This document shows positions 53,022-62,785 of a stretch of 64,000 bases of DNA, piece by piece. Both the position numbers and the translations under genes were made by a program. This DNA comes from Halovenus carboxidivorans (GTDB taxonomy: Archaea > Halobacteriota > Halobacteria > Halobacteriales > Haloarculaceae). Each line of letters opens with the position of its first letter. Position 1 is the first letter of the stretch. The stretch spans positions 1-64,000 of the forward strand of contig NZ_WUUT01000002.1 of assembly GCF_009831575.1 (NCBI RefSeq). The letters run 5' to 3'. Below the pieces are notes generated by a model, which saw only the letters and a list, made by a program, of their open reading frames with translations, ran no database searches and was not told where the DNA came from.

Positions 53022-54152
53022 ATGGTATCTAACGCGGACGGACAGACGACAAAGACGCGTCGAACAGTACTGAAATACGGCGGCACACTCGCGGCCGGCG
53101 CCGCGCTGGCGGGCTGTACGGTCGAAGACGACGGTGGCCGGCAGTCCGAGGGAGATATGACGGTGTCGATGCCGCCCGTCGGCGAGGTGAGTTTCGAGGA
53201 GCCTCCGGAAACGTGGGCGGCCAACAACGGCAGTTGGGCCGACATGGGAGTCGCGCTCGGCCAAGAGCCACCGGAAGCGGTGTATCTGGCTCGACGGTAC
53301 CACACCCAGTACTACGACGACATCCCCGGCGTGAGCGTCGACGGAAGCGACATCGACTCGCTGTGGACGAGCGAACTGAGCGTCGAGCAGTTCCTCTCGC
53401 TCGGCGAGGACGTCGACGTGTTCGTCATGGACCCGAACTTCCTGGTCGGCCGCTCGAAAAGTCTGGACGACAGCGACATCGAACAGATCGAATCCGCCGG
53501 AACGCCCTTCTTCGGCAACAGCATCTTCTCCCGCGGATACGAGTGGCACGACTACGAGTATCTCTCGCTGTACGAGGCCTTCGAGCACCTCGCAAAGTTG
53601 TTCCAGGAGACGGAACGCTACGAGGCCTTCGAGAGCCTGCACGAGCAGTTCCAGAGCAATCTCGAATCCGTCCTCCCCCCAGAGGACGAACGGCCCTCCG
53701 TTGCGATCATGTGGCCCCAGCCACTCAACGAACCGACGAAGTTCTCCCCGTATCTCATCGACGAGGGGACGAGTTTCAAGCAGTGGCGGGACCTCGGCGT
53801 CGAGGACGCGTTCGCGACGACCGACGTCAAGGACTTCCACAACAACCGCGGCCGGATCGATTACGAGACCCTGCTCGAAATCGACCCCGACGTGTTGCTG
53901 CTGCGCGGGAACGAGGCGAAGACGGCCACCGAGTTCGAGGAGACTGTCCTCTCGTTCATGCGCAACCACGACGTTGCGAGCCGACTGACCGCCGTCGAGA
54001 ACGGTGATGTCTACCGCGGCGGCTCGCTGTATCAGGGACCGATCACGAACCTCGTCCTCACCGAACGCGCCGCCAGCCAGGTGTACGGCGTCGACGAGGA
54101 GTTGTTCGACCGCCGGCGTGTCGCCGACATCGTCGCCGGCGAGTTCGAGTAA
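53022..54152 (+). CDS. iron-type ABC transporter substrate-binding lipoprotein
   Basis: A 376-residue class III periplasmic-binding protein (BtuF/FhuD/siderophore group). The signal has twin arginine R13-R14 and a lipobox LAGC (C32). The mature protein has the two-domain helix-linked layout, with FFGNSIF, EIDPDVLLLRGNEA and VYRGGSLYQGP. No permease or ATPase gene is adjacent, so it must use components elsewhere. Two DtxR-like operators flank its TATA box, which indicates iron control and supports iron or siderophore binding. Confidence 0.86.
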   Translation: MVSNADGQTTKTRRTVLKYGGTLAAGAALAGCTVEDDGGRQSEGDMTVSMPPVGEVSFEEPPETWAANNGSWADMGVALGQEPPEAVYLARRYHTQYYDDIPGVSVDGSDIDSLWTSELSVEQFLSLGEDVDVFVMDPNFLVGRSKSLDDSDIEQIESAGTPFFGNSIFSRGYEWHDYEYLSLYEAFEHLAKLFQETERYEAFESLHEQFQSNLESVLPPEDERPSVAIMWPQPLNEPTKFSPYLIDEGTSFKQWRDLGVEDAFATTDVKDFHNNRGRIDYETLLEIDPDVLLLRGNEAKTATEFEETVLSFMRNHDVASRLTAVENGDVYRGGSLYQGPITNLVLTERAASQVYGVDEELFDRRRVADIVAGEFE

Positions 54153-54221
54153 CGGGGCGGCCGTCCCGCAGGCAGAAACGCTGAACAATACCTAAGTTCT
54201 CCGAGGAACCAACGGCAAACG

Positions 54222-55112
54222 ATGGATTCCCGGACGCGGAGTGCCCTCCTGATTACCGTCGTTGCCGTGCTCGCGGTCGGCCTTTCGGCCGCGACGCTCA
54301 CCTCTGCCGTCGAGTCGAACGCCGAGGGAAGCGGCGGAGGCGGCGGGGGCGGAGTCCAGAGCGATGCAGGCCCCGTCGACCTCGACATCGAGAACCCCAG
54401 CGGTGGAGACTCGCTGTCCATACTCGAACGAGTCCTCGCCGTACTGCTCGTGCTGGGTGCGCTCGGGGCGTTGGTGTACGCGCTGCTATACCGCAAACGC
54501 GCCGTCGCGTTGCTCGGGATCATCGTCGCCGCGGCCGTCGTCATCTGGCTGTTCACCCAGGCGATCAGTATGCTCTCTGCACCCAGCGGTTCCGGTGGCC
54601 TGTTCGGCGGACTGTCGGGGCTGACCGGCGAGGGCGGCGGTGAGGAAAGCGAGTTGCAGTCGTTCCGGGTGCTCACGGTGATCCTCGTCGGTGCCGGGCT
54701 GGCAGTGCTCGCGGTGTATCTGCTCACCGGGAGCGAGCGGTCGCCGCTGACCCCCGACGAGGACGAGGGCGATGCGACCGAGGAGCGCGGCGACGCGACG
54801 GAGATGGGGCGGATCGCCGGCCGCGTTGCGGACCGGATCGAACGACAGGACGCCGACGAGAGCCTCGAAAATCAGGTGTACGAGGCCTACAGCGAGATGA
54901 CCGCCCAACTCGACGTTCCCAACGACGAGTCGACGACACCGCGGGAGTTCGCCGAGGCGGCCGCCAGCAGGGGGATGGCCGACGACGACGTGTCAGCGCT
55001 CACGTCGCTGTTCGAGGCGGTGCGGTACGGCGGCTACTCGGCGACCGCCGACCGGGAGCAGGAGGCTATCGAGACGCTGCGACGGATCGAACGGAGATAC
55101 ACCGATGAGTAG
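54222..55112 (+). CDS. DUF4129-domain membrane protein
   Basis: A 296-residue protein with an N-terminal span, a glycine-rich outer loop (near 38-45), two or three further spans, and a cytoplasmic C-terminal domain (about 200-290) of the DUF4129 type (ENQVYEAYSEMTAQLDVPN, TTPREFAEAAASRG). DUF4129 domains are found next to DUF58 and MoxR genes in envelope-related systems, as here. It overlaps the DUF58 gene by 8 bp. Confidence 0.85.
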   Translation: MDSRTRSALLITVVAVLAVGLSAATLTSAVESNAEGSGGGGGGGVQSDAGPVDLDIENPSGGDSLSILERVLAVLLVLGALGALVYALLYRKRAVALLGIIVAAAVVIWLFTQAISMLSAPSGSGGLFGGLSGLTGEGGGEESELQSFRVLTVILVGAGLAVLAVYLLTGSERSPLTPDEDEGDATEERGDATEMGRIAGRVADRIERQDADESLENQVYEAYSEMTAQLDVPNDESTTPREFAEAAASRGMADDDVSALTSLFEAVRYGGYSATADREQEAIETLRRIERRYTDE

Positions 55113-56991
55113 GCGCTACTACTACCTCGGTGGGCTGGTGCTGTTCGTGGTTGCGCTGGCCGAACTGTTCGCCCCCGGCGTCCTCGGTCTCCCGTTCGGA
55201 AATATCACCGCGGGACTGGTGGCGGTCGCCGCGCTTCTCTACGGGCTGGTCGTGGTGCAGTCCCGCCGAGACCAGGCGGTGACCCGGACCGAAACGCCGG
55301 ACGTCGAACTGACTCGTCCGACGACCGTCCCCGGCGAACGACTCAGGGACGTGCTCAACACGTTCCCCGGCGTCACGACCTCGCGCCGCTCGGACGCGCG
55401 TATCGGACTCAGAGGTGCCGTCGTCGCCACGCTCACACAGTACGGCGAGTACACGGAAAGCGAGGCGGAAGCCGCCGTCCGCGAGGGGACGTGGACGGAC
55501 GACCCGGTCGCCGCCGAGTTCGTCGCCGGTGTCGACTCCGGGCGACCCGTCCGGGACCGGATCCGGAGCCTGCTCGGCCGCGAGAGCTACGATCAGCACG
55601 AACGGACCGTCGACGCCCTGCTCGGCGTCGCGGGTATCAGAGCCGAGGAGACGACCACCGCCGAGTTTCCCGGCGACTTCGAGGAGACGACGGTCGATCC
55701 CAGTCCGCGGGAGGCCACCGGAGCATTGACCCTCGGGCGGCGACGGCTGACCCGCCACTGGCTCGGCGTCGGCATCGTCGCGCTGGTCTGTCTCGGGGTC
55801 GGCGTCCTCACCCGCTCGCCGGCCGTGCTCCTCGGGTCGGTGGTCGGTATCGGCTACGTCGCCTACGCACGGGCGCACTCGCTCGACGACCCCGGACTCA
55901 CAATCGAGCGGACGGTCGAGGACGCGGATCCGGAACCGGGCGAGGAGGTCGAGGTGACGGTGCGGATTACCAACGACGGCCCCGAACTGCTCGCCGACGT
56001 GCGGCTGATCGACGGCGTGCCCGAGTCCCTGGCGGTGAGCGAGGGCTCTCCTCGGCGGGGGACAGTGCTCCGGCCCGGGGAGTCCGAGACACTCTCCTAC
56101 ACGGTGACCGCGACCCGAGGCCACCACGAGTTCGGTCCGGCGCTGGTACTGGTCAGAAACCTCCCCGGATCGGTCGAGCGGGAGGTGTACCTGCGCGACG
56201 AGACGACCATCGAGTGTTCGCCGTCGACGCGCCCGATTCAACGCTCGGTCCCCGTGAGAAACTCGGTGACCGGGCTGCCCGGTCAGATCGAGACCGAGAC
56301 GGGGGGATCGGGGATCACCTTCCAGACGATCCGGGAGTATCAGCCCGGCGACCCGCTGAGCCGGATCGACTGGAACTACCGGGCGCGGACCGGCGAACTC
56401 GCGACGGTCGACTTCCAGCAGCAGCGAGCGGCCTCGGTCGTGGTGTTGATCGACGTTCGCGAGACGGCGTACGTCGGCCCGTCTCCCGACGCGCCGAACG
56501 CGGTCGAGCGGTCAGTCGCCGGGGCGGCGCAGGTCTTCGAGCGGCTCCTGGACGACGGGAACCTCGTCGGCATCGCGGCGATGGGAGAGGCGGATTGCTG
56601 GCTGGCTCCCGGCACGGGGAACGCACACCGCGAGCGCGCCCGAAAACTGTTCGGCTCGTCGCCGGCGCTGTCCCCGTCGCCGCCGGAGTCGGGTCGAACG
56701 TCGGACTGGCTCAGACAGCTCCGCCAGCAGCTCGATCCCGGGACCCAGCTGCTCGTGTTCTCGCCGCTGTGCGATCCCGGAACGGTCAGGATCATCCGCG
56801 ATCTCGACGCCCGGGGGTTCCCGGTGACCGTTATCAGTCCGGACCCAACCGGATCGCGGACAGCCGCACAGAAACTGTTCACGCTCCGGCGGAGGCTCAC
56901 GCTGACGGCACTTCGCCGTGCGTCGATTCCGGTCATGGACTGGCAGCCCGAGACGCCGCTCGAAGCGCTCTTCCGGGGGCGACAATCATGA
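55105..56991 (+). CDS. DUF58-domain protein
   Basis: A 628-residue protein with membrane spans near the N-terminus and at about 215-255, then a CARDB-like/adhesion-type stretch (about 270-370) and the DUF58 domain, whose signature YQPGDPLSRIDWNYRARTG is at about 415. The distal part has a vWA-like fold (VVVLIDVRETAYVG). DUF58 proteins work with MoxR ATPases, probably in maturation or assembly of surface proteins. It overlaps the next gene by four bases (ATGA). Confidence 0.88.
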   Translation: MSRRYYYLGGLVLFVVALAELFAPGVLGLPFGNITAGLVAVAALLYGLVVVQSRRDQAVTRTETPDVELTRPTTVPGERLRDVLNTFPGVTTSRRSDARIGLRGAVVATLTQYGEYTESEAEAAVREGTWTDDPVAAEFVAGVDSGRPVRDRIRSLLGRESYDQHERTVDALLGVAGIRAEETTTAEFPGDFEETTVDPSPREATGALTLGRRRLTRHWLGVGIVALVCLGVGVLTRSPAVLLGSVVGIGYVAYARAHSLDDPGLTIERTVEDADPEPGEEVEVTVRITNDGPELLADVRLIDGVPESLAVSEGSPRRGTVLRPGESETLSYTVTATRGHHEFGPALVLVRNLPGSVEREVYLRDETTIECSPSTRPIQRSVPVRNSVTGLPGQIETETGGSGITFQTIREYQPGDPLSRIDWNYRARTGELATVDFQQQRAASVVVLIDVRETAYVGPSPDAPNAVERSVAGAAQVFERLLDDGNLVGIAAMGEADCWLAPGTGNAHRERARKLFGSSPALSPSPPESGRTSDWLRQLRQQLDPGTQLLVFSPLCDPGTVRIIRDLDARGFPVTVISPDPTGSRTAAQKLFTLRRRLTLTALRRASIPVMDWQPETPLEALFRGRQS

Positions 56992-57500
56992 GACCGACCA
57001 CCCGGCGTCCGACGCGGCTGTGCAGCGTCGCGGCGCTTGCGGCCGCCCTGGTCTGTGTCGGGGCCGTCGGACCATACGGCGGGCTCGGCACCGCTTTCGC
57101 CGGGCTCGGCGTACTCGCGCTCGCCGCCGGCCTCGGTGTCAACTCCCGGCCGCTGGTGACGCTGGGGCCGCTCGCGCTGTTTGTCGGGGCCGTCGTGGCC
57201 GGAGCCAGGGACGCGCCGGTCCTGGCCACGCTGTTGGCCATCGTCGCGGCCGTGCTCGCGTACGACTTCGCGGCTACGGGTATCGATATCGGCGCACAGC
57301 TCGGGCGAGAGGCCGACACCCGCCGACTCGAACTCGTCCGTCTCGGAACCAGTTCGTTCGTCGGGGTCGCGACCGGAGGCGTAAGCTACCTCGTCTACGT
57401 GCTCGGAACCGGCGGACGCCCGCTGTCGGCGGTCGTCGCGATGCTTCTTGCCGTCATTATCTTGTTCGTCGCACTACGGCGGCAGACGCCGACCGGCTGA
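56988..57500 (+). CDS. small membrane protein in the DUF4129/DUF58 operon
   Basis: A 170-residue protein with five likely membrane spans and short basic loops. Its ATG at 56988 overlaps the DUF58 stop. It has no catalytic motif that I recognise. The position and topology resemble the membrane partner often found with haloarchaeal DUF58 genes. Its stop directly abuts the stop of the convergent MoxR gene. Confidence 0.78.
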   Translation: MRPTTRRPTRLCSVAALAAALVCVGAVGPYGGLGTAFAGLGVLALAAGLGVNSRPLVTLGPLALFVGAVVAGARDAPVLATLLAIVAAVLAYDFAATGIDIGAQLGREADTRRLELVRLGTSSFVGVATGGVSYLVYVLGTGGRPLSAVVAMLLAVIILFVALRRQTPTG

Positions 57501-58451
57501 TTACTCGACGGTCGGCACCGGTACCTCGTCGAGAAGCTCCGCGATGATCGAGCGCTTGTCGACGCTGTCGACCTGCGCTTCTGCGGTCAGGACCAGCCGG
57601 TGGGCGAGCACCGGTTCGGCGATTCGTTTGATCATGTCCGGCGTGACGAACTCCCGGCCCTCCAGCATTGCCCGGGCACGGGCGGCCTCGAACAGCCGCT
57701 GTGAGCCCCGCGGGGAGACGCCAATCGAGACGCGGTGGTCCGAGCGGGTCGCCCGGGTGATATCGAGGATGTACCGCATCAGGTCCTCGTCGACGCGAAT
57801 CTCCTCGGGGCGGGACTGAAGCCCCAGTACGCCGTCGCGTGAGAGGACCGTCTCGACGGTCGGGCTGCGAGTGGTTCGGCCGTCACGGCGTTTGAGCAGG
57901 TCGAGTTCGCCGTCGTACTCGGGATAGCCCAGACTCGTCTTCACCATGAACCGGTCGACCTGCGCCTCCGGGAGCGCGAAGGTACCCTCCTGCTCGACGG
58001 GGTTCTGGGTGGCGATGACGAAAAACGGCTCCGGGAGCTCGTGTGTTTCGCCGTCGACGGTCACCTGCCGCTCCTCCATGGCTTCGAGCAGCGCCGACTG
58101 GGTCTTCGGCGGGGCGCGGTTGATCTCGTCGGCGAGGACGACGTTCGCGAAGATCGGACCGTCCCGGAACTCGAAGTCGGCGCTGTCCTCGTCGAAGACG
58201 TATGTGCCGGTCACGTCCGCGGGGAGAAGATCCGGCGTGAACTGGACGCGGGAGAAGGAGAGTCCGAGCGCCGTCGCCATGCTCCGTGCAGTCAGTGTCT
58301 TGCCCGTCCCCGGAACGTCTTCGAGGAGAACGTGGCCGCGGGCGAGCATCGCCATCAGCACCGTCTCGAGGAATCGGCGGTCGCTGACGACCGCCGCACT
58401 GACCGAGTCGATCACTGCGTTGCACTCCTGGGCTGGATCGTCCGTACTCAT
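57501..58451 (-). CDS. MoxR-type AAA+ ATPase
   Basis: A 316-residue MoxR-group AAA+ ATPase. Walker A is EDVPGTGKT (44-52), Walker B VVLADEINRAPPKTQ and the sensor region VIATQNPVEQEGTF are intact; the C-terminal lid ends in EVPVPTVE. MoxR partners DUF58 proteins as a chaperone. Here it is convergent with the DUF4129/DUF58 operon, sharing no promoter with it, although function is probably joint. The ATG at 58451 is the first with a typical N-terminus. Confidence 0.92.
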   Translation of the reverse strand: MSTDDPAQECNAVIDSVSAAVVSDRRFLETVLMAMLARGHVLLEDVPGTGKTLTARSMATALGLSFSRVQFTPDLLPADVTGTYVFDEDSADFEFRDGPIFANVVLADEINRAPPKTQSALLEAMEERQVTVDGETHELPEPFFVIATQNPVEQEGTFALPEAQVDRFMVKTSLGYPEYDGELDLLKRRDGRTTRSPTVETVLSRDGVLGLQSRPEEIRVDEDLMRYILDITRATRSDHRVSIGVSPRGSQRLFEAARARAMLEGREFVTPDMIKRIAEPVLAHRLVLTAEAQVDSVDKRSIIAELLDEVPVPTVE

Positions 58452-58599
58452 GCGTGTCTCCGGGAACAGCCGTCGCGGGGACCGTTCCGTCTGTCGCGGG
58501 CTTCGGTTGGTCGACACTTCACTGTTGGTGTCCGGTTTCACGCCCGGAGACGCTGCCGGCAAACGACAGACATACATTTGCCAGGTCGAAATGCACAAT

Positions 58600-59646
58600 A
58601 TGAGTACCGGCGTTGCGATGCTGAACTTCGGCGAACCGTCCGAACCGGACCGTGAGCGTGTTCTCGATTATCTCGAACGAATCTTCTTCGCGAACGCCGA
58701 CCTGGAGGACGCCGACTCGGAGGAGGCCGCCCGCGAACGCGCCCGCACCCTCGCCAAGCGACGCCTCCCGGGGCTGATGGAGGAGTACGAGGAGATCGGT
58801 GGCTCCCCACTCAACCCGCAGGCGAAGGCACAGGTCGAGCTCACCGAGGAGGTGCTCCGCGACCGCGGCTACGACGTCCGGACGTACTTCGGGACGCAGT
58901 ACACCGAACCGTTCATCGAGGACGCCGCCGAGCGGGCGATGGAGGACGGCGTGGACCACCTGATCGGACTGCCGATCTACCCCCTCTGTGGCCCGTCGAC
59001 GAACGTCATCTCGCTGGACGAACTCGACGAGGCGGTCGAGGATCTCGGCTGGGACGTCGAGCAGGACGCGATCACCGGCTGGCACAAACACCCGACCTAC
59101 AACCGGGTCCGTGCGGAGAACATCGCCGAGTTCACCGACGAGCACGGCCTCGATCTGAACGACGAGGACACCGCGCTCGTCTTCTCGGCCCACGGCACGC
59201 CGAAACACTACCTCGACGAGGGGAGCCGCTACGACGTCTACGTCGACGAGTTCTGTGACGTGACGACCTCACTGCTCGGCGTCGACGAGTATCACCTCGG
59301 CTTCCAGAACCACTCCAACCGCGACATCCCGTGGACGGAGCCGGAGGTCGAGGATCTGATCGAGGAGATCGACGCCGAGCGGGTCGTCGTCGAGCCGGTG
59401 AGTTTCCTCCACGAGCAGAGCGAGACGCTGTCGGAGCTCGACGTGGAACTCAAAGAGGAGGCCGAAGAGGAGGGACTGGAGTTCTACCGCGTTCCGATTC
59501 CGCACGACGACGAGCGGATCGCAGAGGTCTTCGCGGACCTCGTCGAGCCGTTCATCACGGACTTCGACGCCTCCTACTACCAGTTCCGACAGTGCCAGTG
59601 CCGCGACGAACCGGGGACGATGTGTCTGAACGCCCCGAGAGAATGA
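58600..59646 (+). CDS. hemH: ferrochelatase
   Basis: Inserts iron into a porphyrin. The 348 residues from the ATG at 58600 (or 351 from an ATG at 58591) contain GSPLNPQA, LPIYPLCGPSTN, the metal-site FSAHGTPKHY and QNHSNRDIPWTEP segment. Three cysteines close the chain (CQCRDEPGTMC), perhaps a remnant or variant of the [2Fe-2S] site seen in some ferrochelatases. In a route through coproporphyrin the true substrate would be coproporphyrin III. The stop overlaps the start of the next heme gene (ATGA). Confidence 0.9.
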   Translation: MSTGVAMLNFGEPSEPDRERVLDYLERIFFANADLEDADSEEAARERARTLAKRRLPGLMEEYEEIGGSPLNPQAKAQVELTEEVLRDRGYDVRTYFGTQYTEPFIEDAAERAMEDGVDHLIGLPIYPLCGPSTNVISLDELDEAVEDLGWDVEQDAITGWHKHPTYNRVRAENIAEFTDEHGLDLNDEDTALVFSAHGTPKHYLDEGSRYDVYVDEFCDVTTSLLGVDEYHLGFQNHSNRDIPWTEPEVEDLIEEIDAERVVVEPVSFLHEQSETLSELDVELKEEAEEEGLEFYRVPIPHDDERIAEVFADLVEPFITDFDASYYQFRQCQCRDEPGTMCLNAPRE

Positions 59647-60983
59647 GCATGCGAGTTGGCATCATCGGCGGCGGGATCACGGGACTGGCGCTGACGCATT
59701 ACCTGGCCGAGGAGGGGATCGACTCCACCACCTTCGAGGCCAGCGAGGAGCCGGGCGGCGTGATCCAGACCCGCCACGTCGACGGACGCGTGCTCGAAGC
59801 GGGGCCACAGCGGATGCGCAAGACGCCCGGCGTGGCCGAACTCGCCGAGGCCGCCGGCGTCGGCGACGCCTTCGTCGAGGCCGGCGACGAGAAGTTGTAC
59901 GTCTACGCCGACGGCAAACTCGGCCGCGCGCCGCTGTCGGTCGAGGAGTTCTTCCGAACGGACCTGCTCTCGTGGACGGGCAAGGCCCGCCTGCTCGCCG
60001 AGGTCTTCACCCGGCCAGGGATGGAACAGGAGACGGCTCGTGATCTGTTCGTCCGGAAGTTCGGACGGGAAGCCTACGAGAAGTTCATCGGCCCGCTGTA
60101 CGGCGGGATCTACGGCTCCGATCCGGCAGAGATGCCCGCGGCGTACGCGCTGGACAGCCTCATGGAACGCGAGGAGAAGGCGGGAAGCTTCCTGCAAGCG
60201 TTCCGCAAGCGGGTCGGACAGGGCCAGAAAGCGCCGCCGGCCTCGATGGAGCGGGGGATGCAACAGCTCCCGAACGCCGTCGCCGAGACCTACCGCGACC
60301 GGATCGAGCTATCGACGCCGGTCACCGACATCGAACCGGTCGACGGACCGGAGACCGCCTTCCGGGTCGAGACCGACAGCGGGACCGAGGAGTTCGATCA
60401 CGTCGTCTGCACGACGCCGGCGAGCGTGACCGCCGATCTGCTCGACGGCATCACGACGGGGATCGACGATCTGGACTCGCTGCGGTACAACCCGCTCGCG
60501 CTGGTGTACCTCGAAGCCGACCTCGACCGGGAGGGCTTCGGCTATCAGGTGGGCTACGGCGAGGATCTGCACACGCTGGGGGCCTCCTGGAACGCGAGTA
60601 TGTTCGACCGCGACGGCGTCTACACGGTCTTCCTCGGCGGCATGCACGAGCCCGAGTTGGTCGAGCAATCCGACGAGCGACTGATCGAGATCGCTCGCGA
60701 GGAGTTCGAGACCGTCACCGGCGCAGACTCCTCGGCGATCGACGTGGCGCGACTCGATCCGGGCTTCCCCGCGTGGGATCAGTCCTGGTGGGCGCTCGAA
60801 GATGTCGAGACGCCCGAGGGAGTCGATCTGGCGACGAACTACACCGCCCGGATGGGAATCCCGAGCCGCGTGCGCGAGGCCCGAGAGCTCGCGGACTCGC
60901 TGACCGGGCGGGTCGACCAGCGCGGTTCGGAGTCGGCGGCGAGTACGGACAGCTCCGCCGCGACGGCACAGGCCGACGACTGA
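59643..60983 (+). CDS. hemG: protoporphyrinogen/coproporphyrinogen oxidase (HemY-type flavoprotein)
   Basis: A 446-residue FAD-dependent oxidase with the dinucleotide motif GGGITGLALTHYLAE near the start and GPQRMRK, GPLYGGIYGSDP, MERGMQQLP, and a C-terminal ATNYTARMGIPSRV segment. The ATG at 59643 overlaps the ferrochelatase stop; an ATG at 59649 is a close alternative. With ferrochelatase and UroD it makes a compact heme cluster. The HemY-type enzyme can act on coproporphyrinogen III. Confidence 0.88.
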   Translation: MSMRVGIIGGGITGLALTHYLAEEGIDSTTFEASEEPGGVIQTRHVDGRVLEAGPQRMRKTPGVAELAEAAGVGDAFVEAGDEKLYVYADGKLGRAPLSVEEFFRTDLLSWTGKARLLAEVFTRPGMEQETARDLFVRKFGREAYEKFIGPLYGGIYGSDPAEMPAAYALDSLMEREEKAGSFLQAFRKRVGQGQKAPPASMERGMQQLPNAVAETYRDRIELSTPVTDIEPVDGPETAFRVETDSGTEEFDHVVCTTPASVTADLLDGITTGIDDLDSLRYNPLALVYLEADLDREGFGYQVGYGEDLHTLGASWNASMFDRDGVYTVFLGGMHEPELVEQSDERLIEIAREEFETVTGADSSAIDVARLDPGFPAWDQSWWALEDVETPEGVDLATNYTARMGIPSRVREARELADSLTGRVDQRGSESAASTDSSAATAQADD

Positions 60984-60984
60984 G

Positions 60985-61992
60985 CTACCGCTGGATCTCT
61001 TTTGCCGTCTCGACGAAGGCCCTGACCGACTCGACGGGCGTGTTCTTGTTGACGCCGTGGCCGAGGTTGAGGATGTGTCCCTCCGGACCGGCCTTGTCGA
61101 TGATCTCGCGGGTCTTCTCGCGGACGAACTCGGGGTCGGCGAACAGATACGAGGGGTCGAGATTCCCCTGGACCGGCGTATCGCCGAGTTGCTCGCGCGC
61201 CTCCCCGATGTCGACCGTCCAGTCCAGGCCGACCGCGTCCGCGCCCGACTCCTGCAGGAGATCGAGTCGGCCGTTCATCCGGCGGACGAAGACGATCGTC
61301 GGCGCGTCCAGCGCGTCGAAAATCTCCTGATGCAACGGCAGGACGAACTCCCGGTAGTCCTCGGGCGTGAGCGTGCCGGCGTAGGTGTCGAATAGTTGGA
61401 CGACGTCGGCACCGTTGCCGATCTGGAACTGCAGGTACTCCTTGACGACTGCGGTGAACGATTCGAGCAGGGTGCGGAAGGCCTCGGGATGCTGTGCCCG
61501 GAGCCGTCGGAGCGGCATGTTCGTTCTGCTCGGCCCCCCGGCGACGGCGTAGGAAGCCAGCGTGAACGGGCCGCCGGCGAAGCCGATCACGGCCGTCTCG
61601 TCGCCGACGCGCCGGTTCAGGCGGACGAGCAGTTCGCCGACGTAGTCGAGTTCTCTGGTCACGTCGCCGTGTGATCGGTCGACATCGTCGGGTCCGGTGA
61701 CGGGGTCGTCGACGACCGGGCCGACACCGCTTTCGATGTGATAGGAGAAGCCGAGCGGTTCGAGCACCGTCAGGATGTCGGAGAACATCACGACGCCGTC
61801 GGGCCTGTAGTACTCCCAGGGCAGCAGCGTGATCTCCGCCGCGACTTCCGGGGTTTTGATGGCTTCGAGAAAACTGTACTCCTCGCGGAGGTCGCGGTAC
61901 TCGGGGATGTGACGGCCCGCCTGGCGCATCAGCCAGACCGGCGGCCGCTCGGTCCGTTCCCCACGGGCAGCACGAACGAGGAGGTGATCCAT
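60985..61992 (-). CDS. hemE: uroporphyrinogen decarboxylase
   Basis: Removes four carboxyl groups from uroporphyrinogen III to give coproporphyrinogen III. The 335 residues include PPVWLMRQAGRHIPEYR, the conserved opening with the catalytic Arg region, MFSDILTVLEPLG, FAGGPFTLASY and the C-terminal ILNLGHGVNKNTP. It is convergent with the oxidase gene (1 bp between stops). It is needed for either heme route. Confidence 0.95.
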   Translation of the reverse strand: MDHLLVRAARGERTERPPVWLMRQAGRHIPEYRDLREEYSFLEAIKTPEVAAEITLLPWEYYRPDGVVMFSDILTVLEPLGFSYHIESGVGPVVDDPVTGPDDVDRSHGDVTRELDYVGELLVRLNRRVGDETAVIGFAGGPFTLASYAVAGGPSRTNMPLRRLRAQHPEAFRTLLESFTAVVKEYLQFQIGNGADVVQLFDTYAGTLTPEDYREFVLPLHQEIFDALDAPTIVFVRRMNGRLDLLQESGADAVGLDWTVDIGEAREQLGDTPVQGNLDPSYLFADPEFVREKTREIIDKAGPEGHILNLGHGVNKNTPVESVRAFVETAKEIQR

Positions 61993-62091
61993 TGCTCCCT
62001 GATTCGACTGTGGGGAGTTAAGGGCTTTTGATACCGCGAACCGCCAGCGCATTTGGATAACCATTTAACGACAGCCTCGGAAGGGACACCC

Positions 62092-62742
62092 ATGGGAGCA
62101 CCACGGATTCTCATCATCGGCCCCCCAGGTGCAGGCAAAGGAACACAGAGCAGCAACCTCGTCTCGGAGTACGGCATCGATCACATCACGACCGGTGACG
62201 CGCTGCGAGCGAACAAGGACATGGACCTGAGCCACCTCGACACGGATCGAGACACCCCGCGTGCGTACATGGAGGCGGGCGATCTCGTCCCCGATGTCGT
62301 GGTCAACGAAATCGTCGAGGAGGCGCTGTCGAACGCCGACGGCTTCGTGTTGGACGGCTACCCGCGCAACATCGACCAGGCCGAGGAACTCGAATCTATG
62401 ACCGACCTCGACGTGATCCTCTCGCTGTCGGTCGGCCGCGAGGAACTGATCGACCGGCTCACCGGTCGACGGGTCTGTGACGACTGCGGCGCGAACTACC
62501 ACGTCGAGTTCGACCAGCCCGAGGCCGAGGGCGTCTGTGACGACTGCGGCGGCGAACTGATCCAGCGTGACGACGACACCCGCGAGGCCGTCGAGAACCG
62601 CCTCGACGTCTTCGACGAGGAGACCCAGCCAGTCGTCGAATACTACCAGGATCGCGAGGACTTCGTCGAGATCGACGGCGAGCAGACACCCGACGGCGTC
62701 TGGGACGATATCAAAGCGACCGTCGACGAACACGCGGAGTGA
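62092..62742 (+). CDS. adk: adenylate kinase
   Basis: Phosphotransfer between ATP and AMP, in a 216-residue long-form enzyme. The P-loop is GPPGAGKGT (10-18) and [10 protein letters not shown] the AMP-binding part. The lid has zinc-binding cysteines in CDDCGANYH and CDDCGGEL. The ATG at 62092 follows a stretch of short upstream in-frame codons that overlap hemE and are rejected. The order adk, DUF106, cmk is a conserved archaeal series. Confidence 0.96.
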   Translation: MGAPRILIIGPPGAGKGTQSSNLVSEYGIDHITTGDALRANKDMDLSHLDTDRDTPRAYMEAGDLVPDVVVNEIVEEALSNADGFVLDGYPRNIDQAEELESMTDLDVILSLSVGREELIDRLTGRRVCDDCGANYHVEFDQPEAEGVCDDCGGELIQRDDDTREAVENRLDVFDEETQPVVEYYQDREDFVEIDGEQTPDGVWDDIKATVDEHAE

Positions 62743-62785
62743 GGAGTAAAAGCTTGATAGTACTCGGTCAGCCTAGAGACAACCA

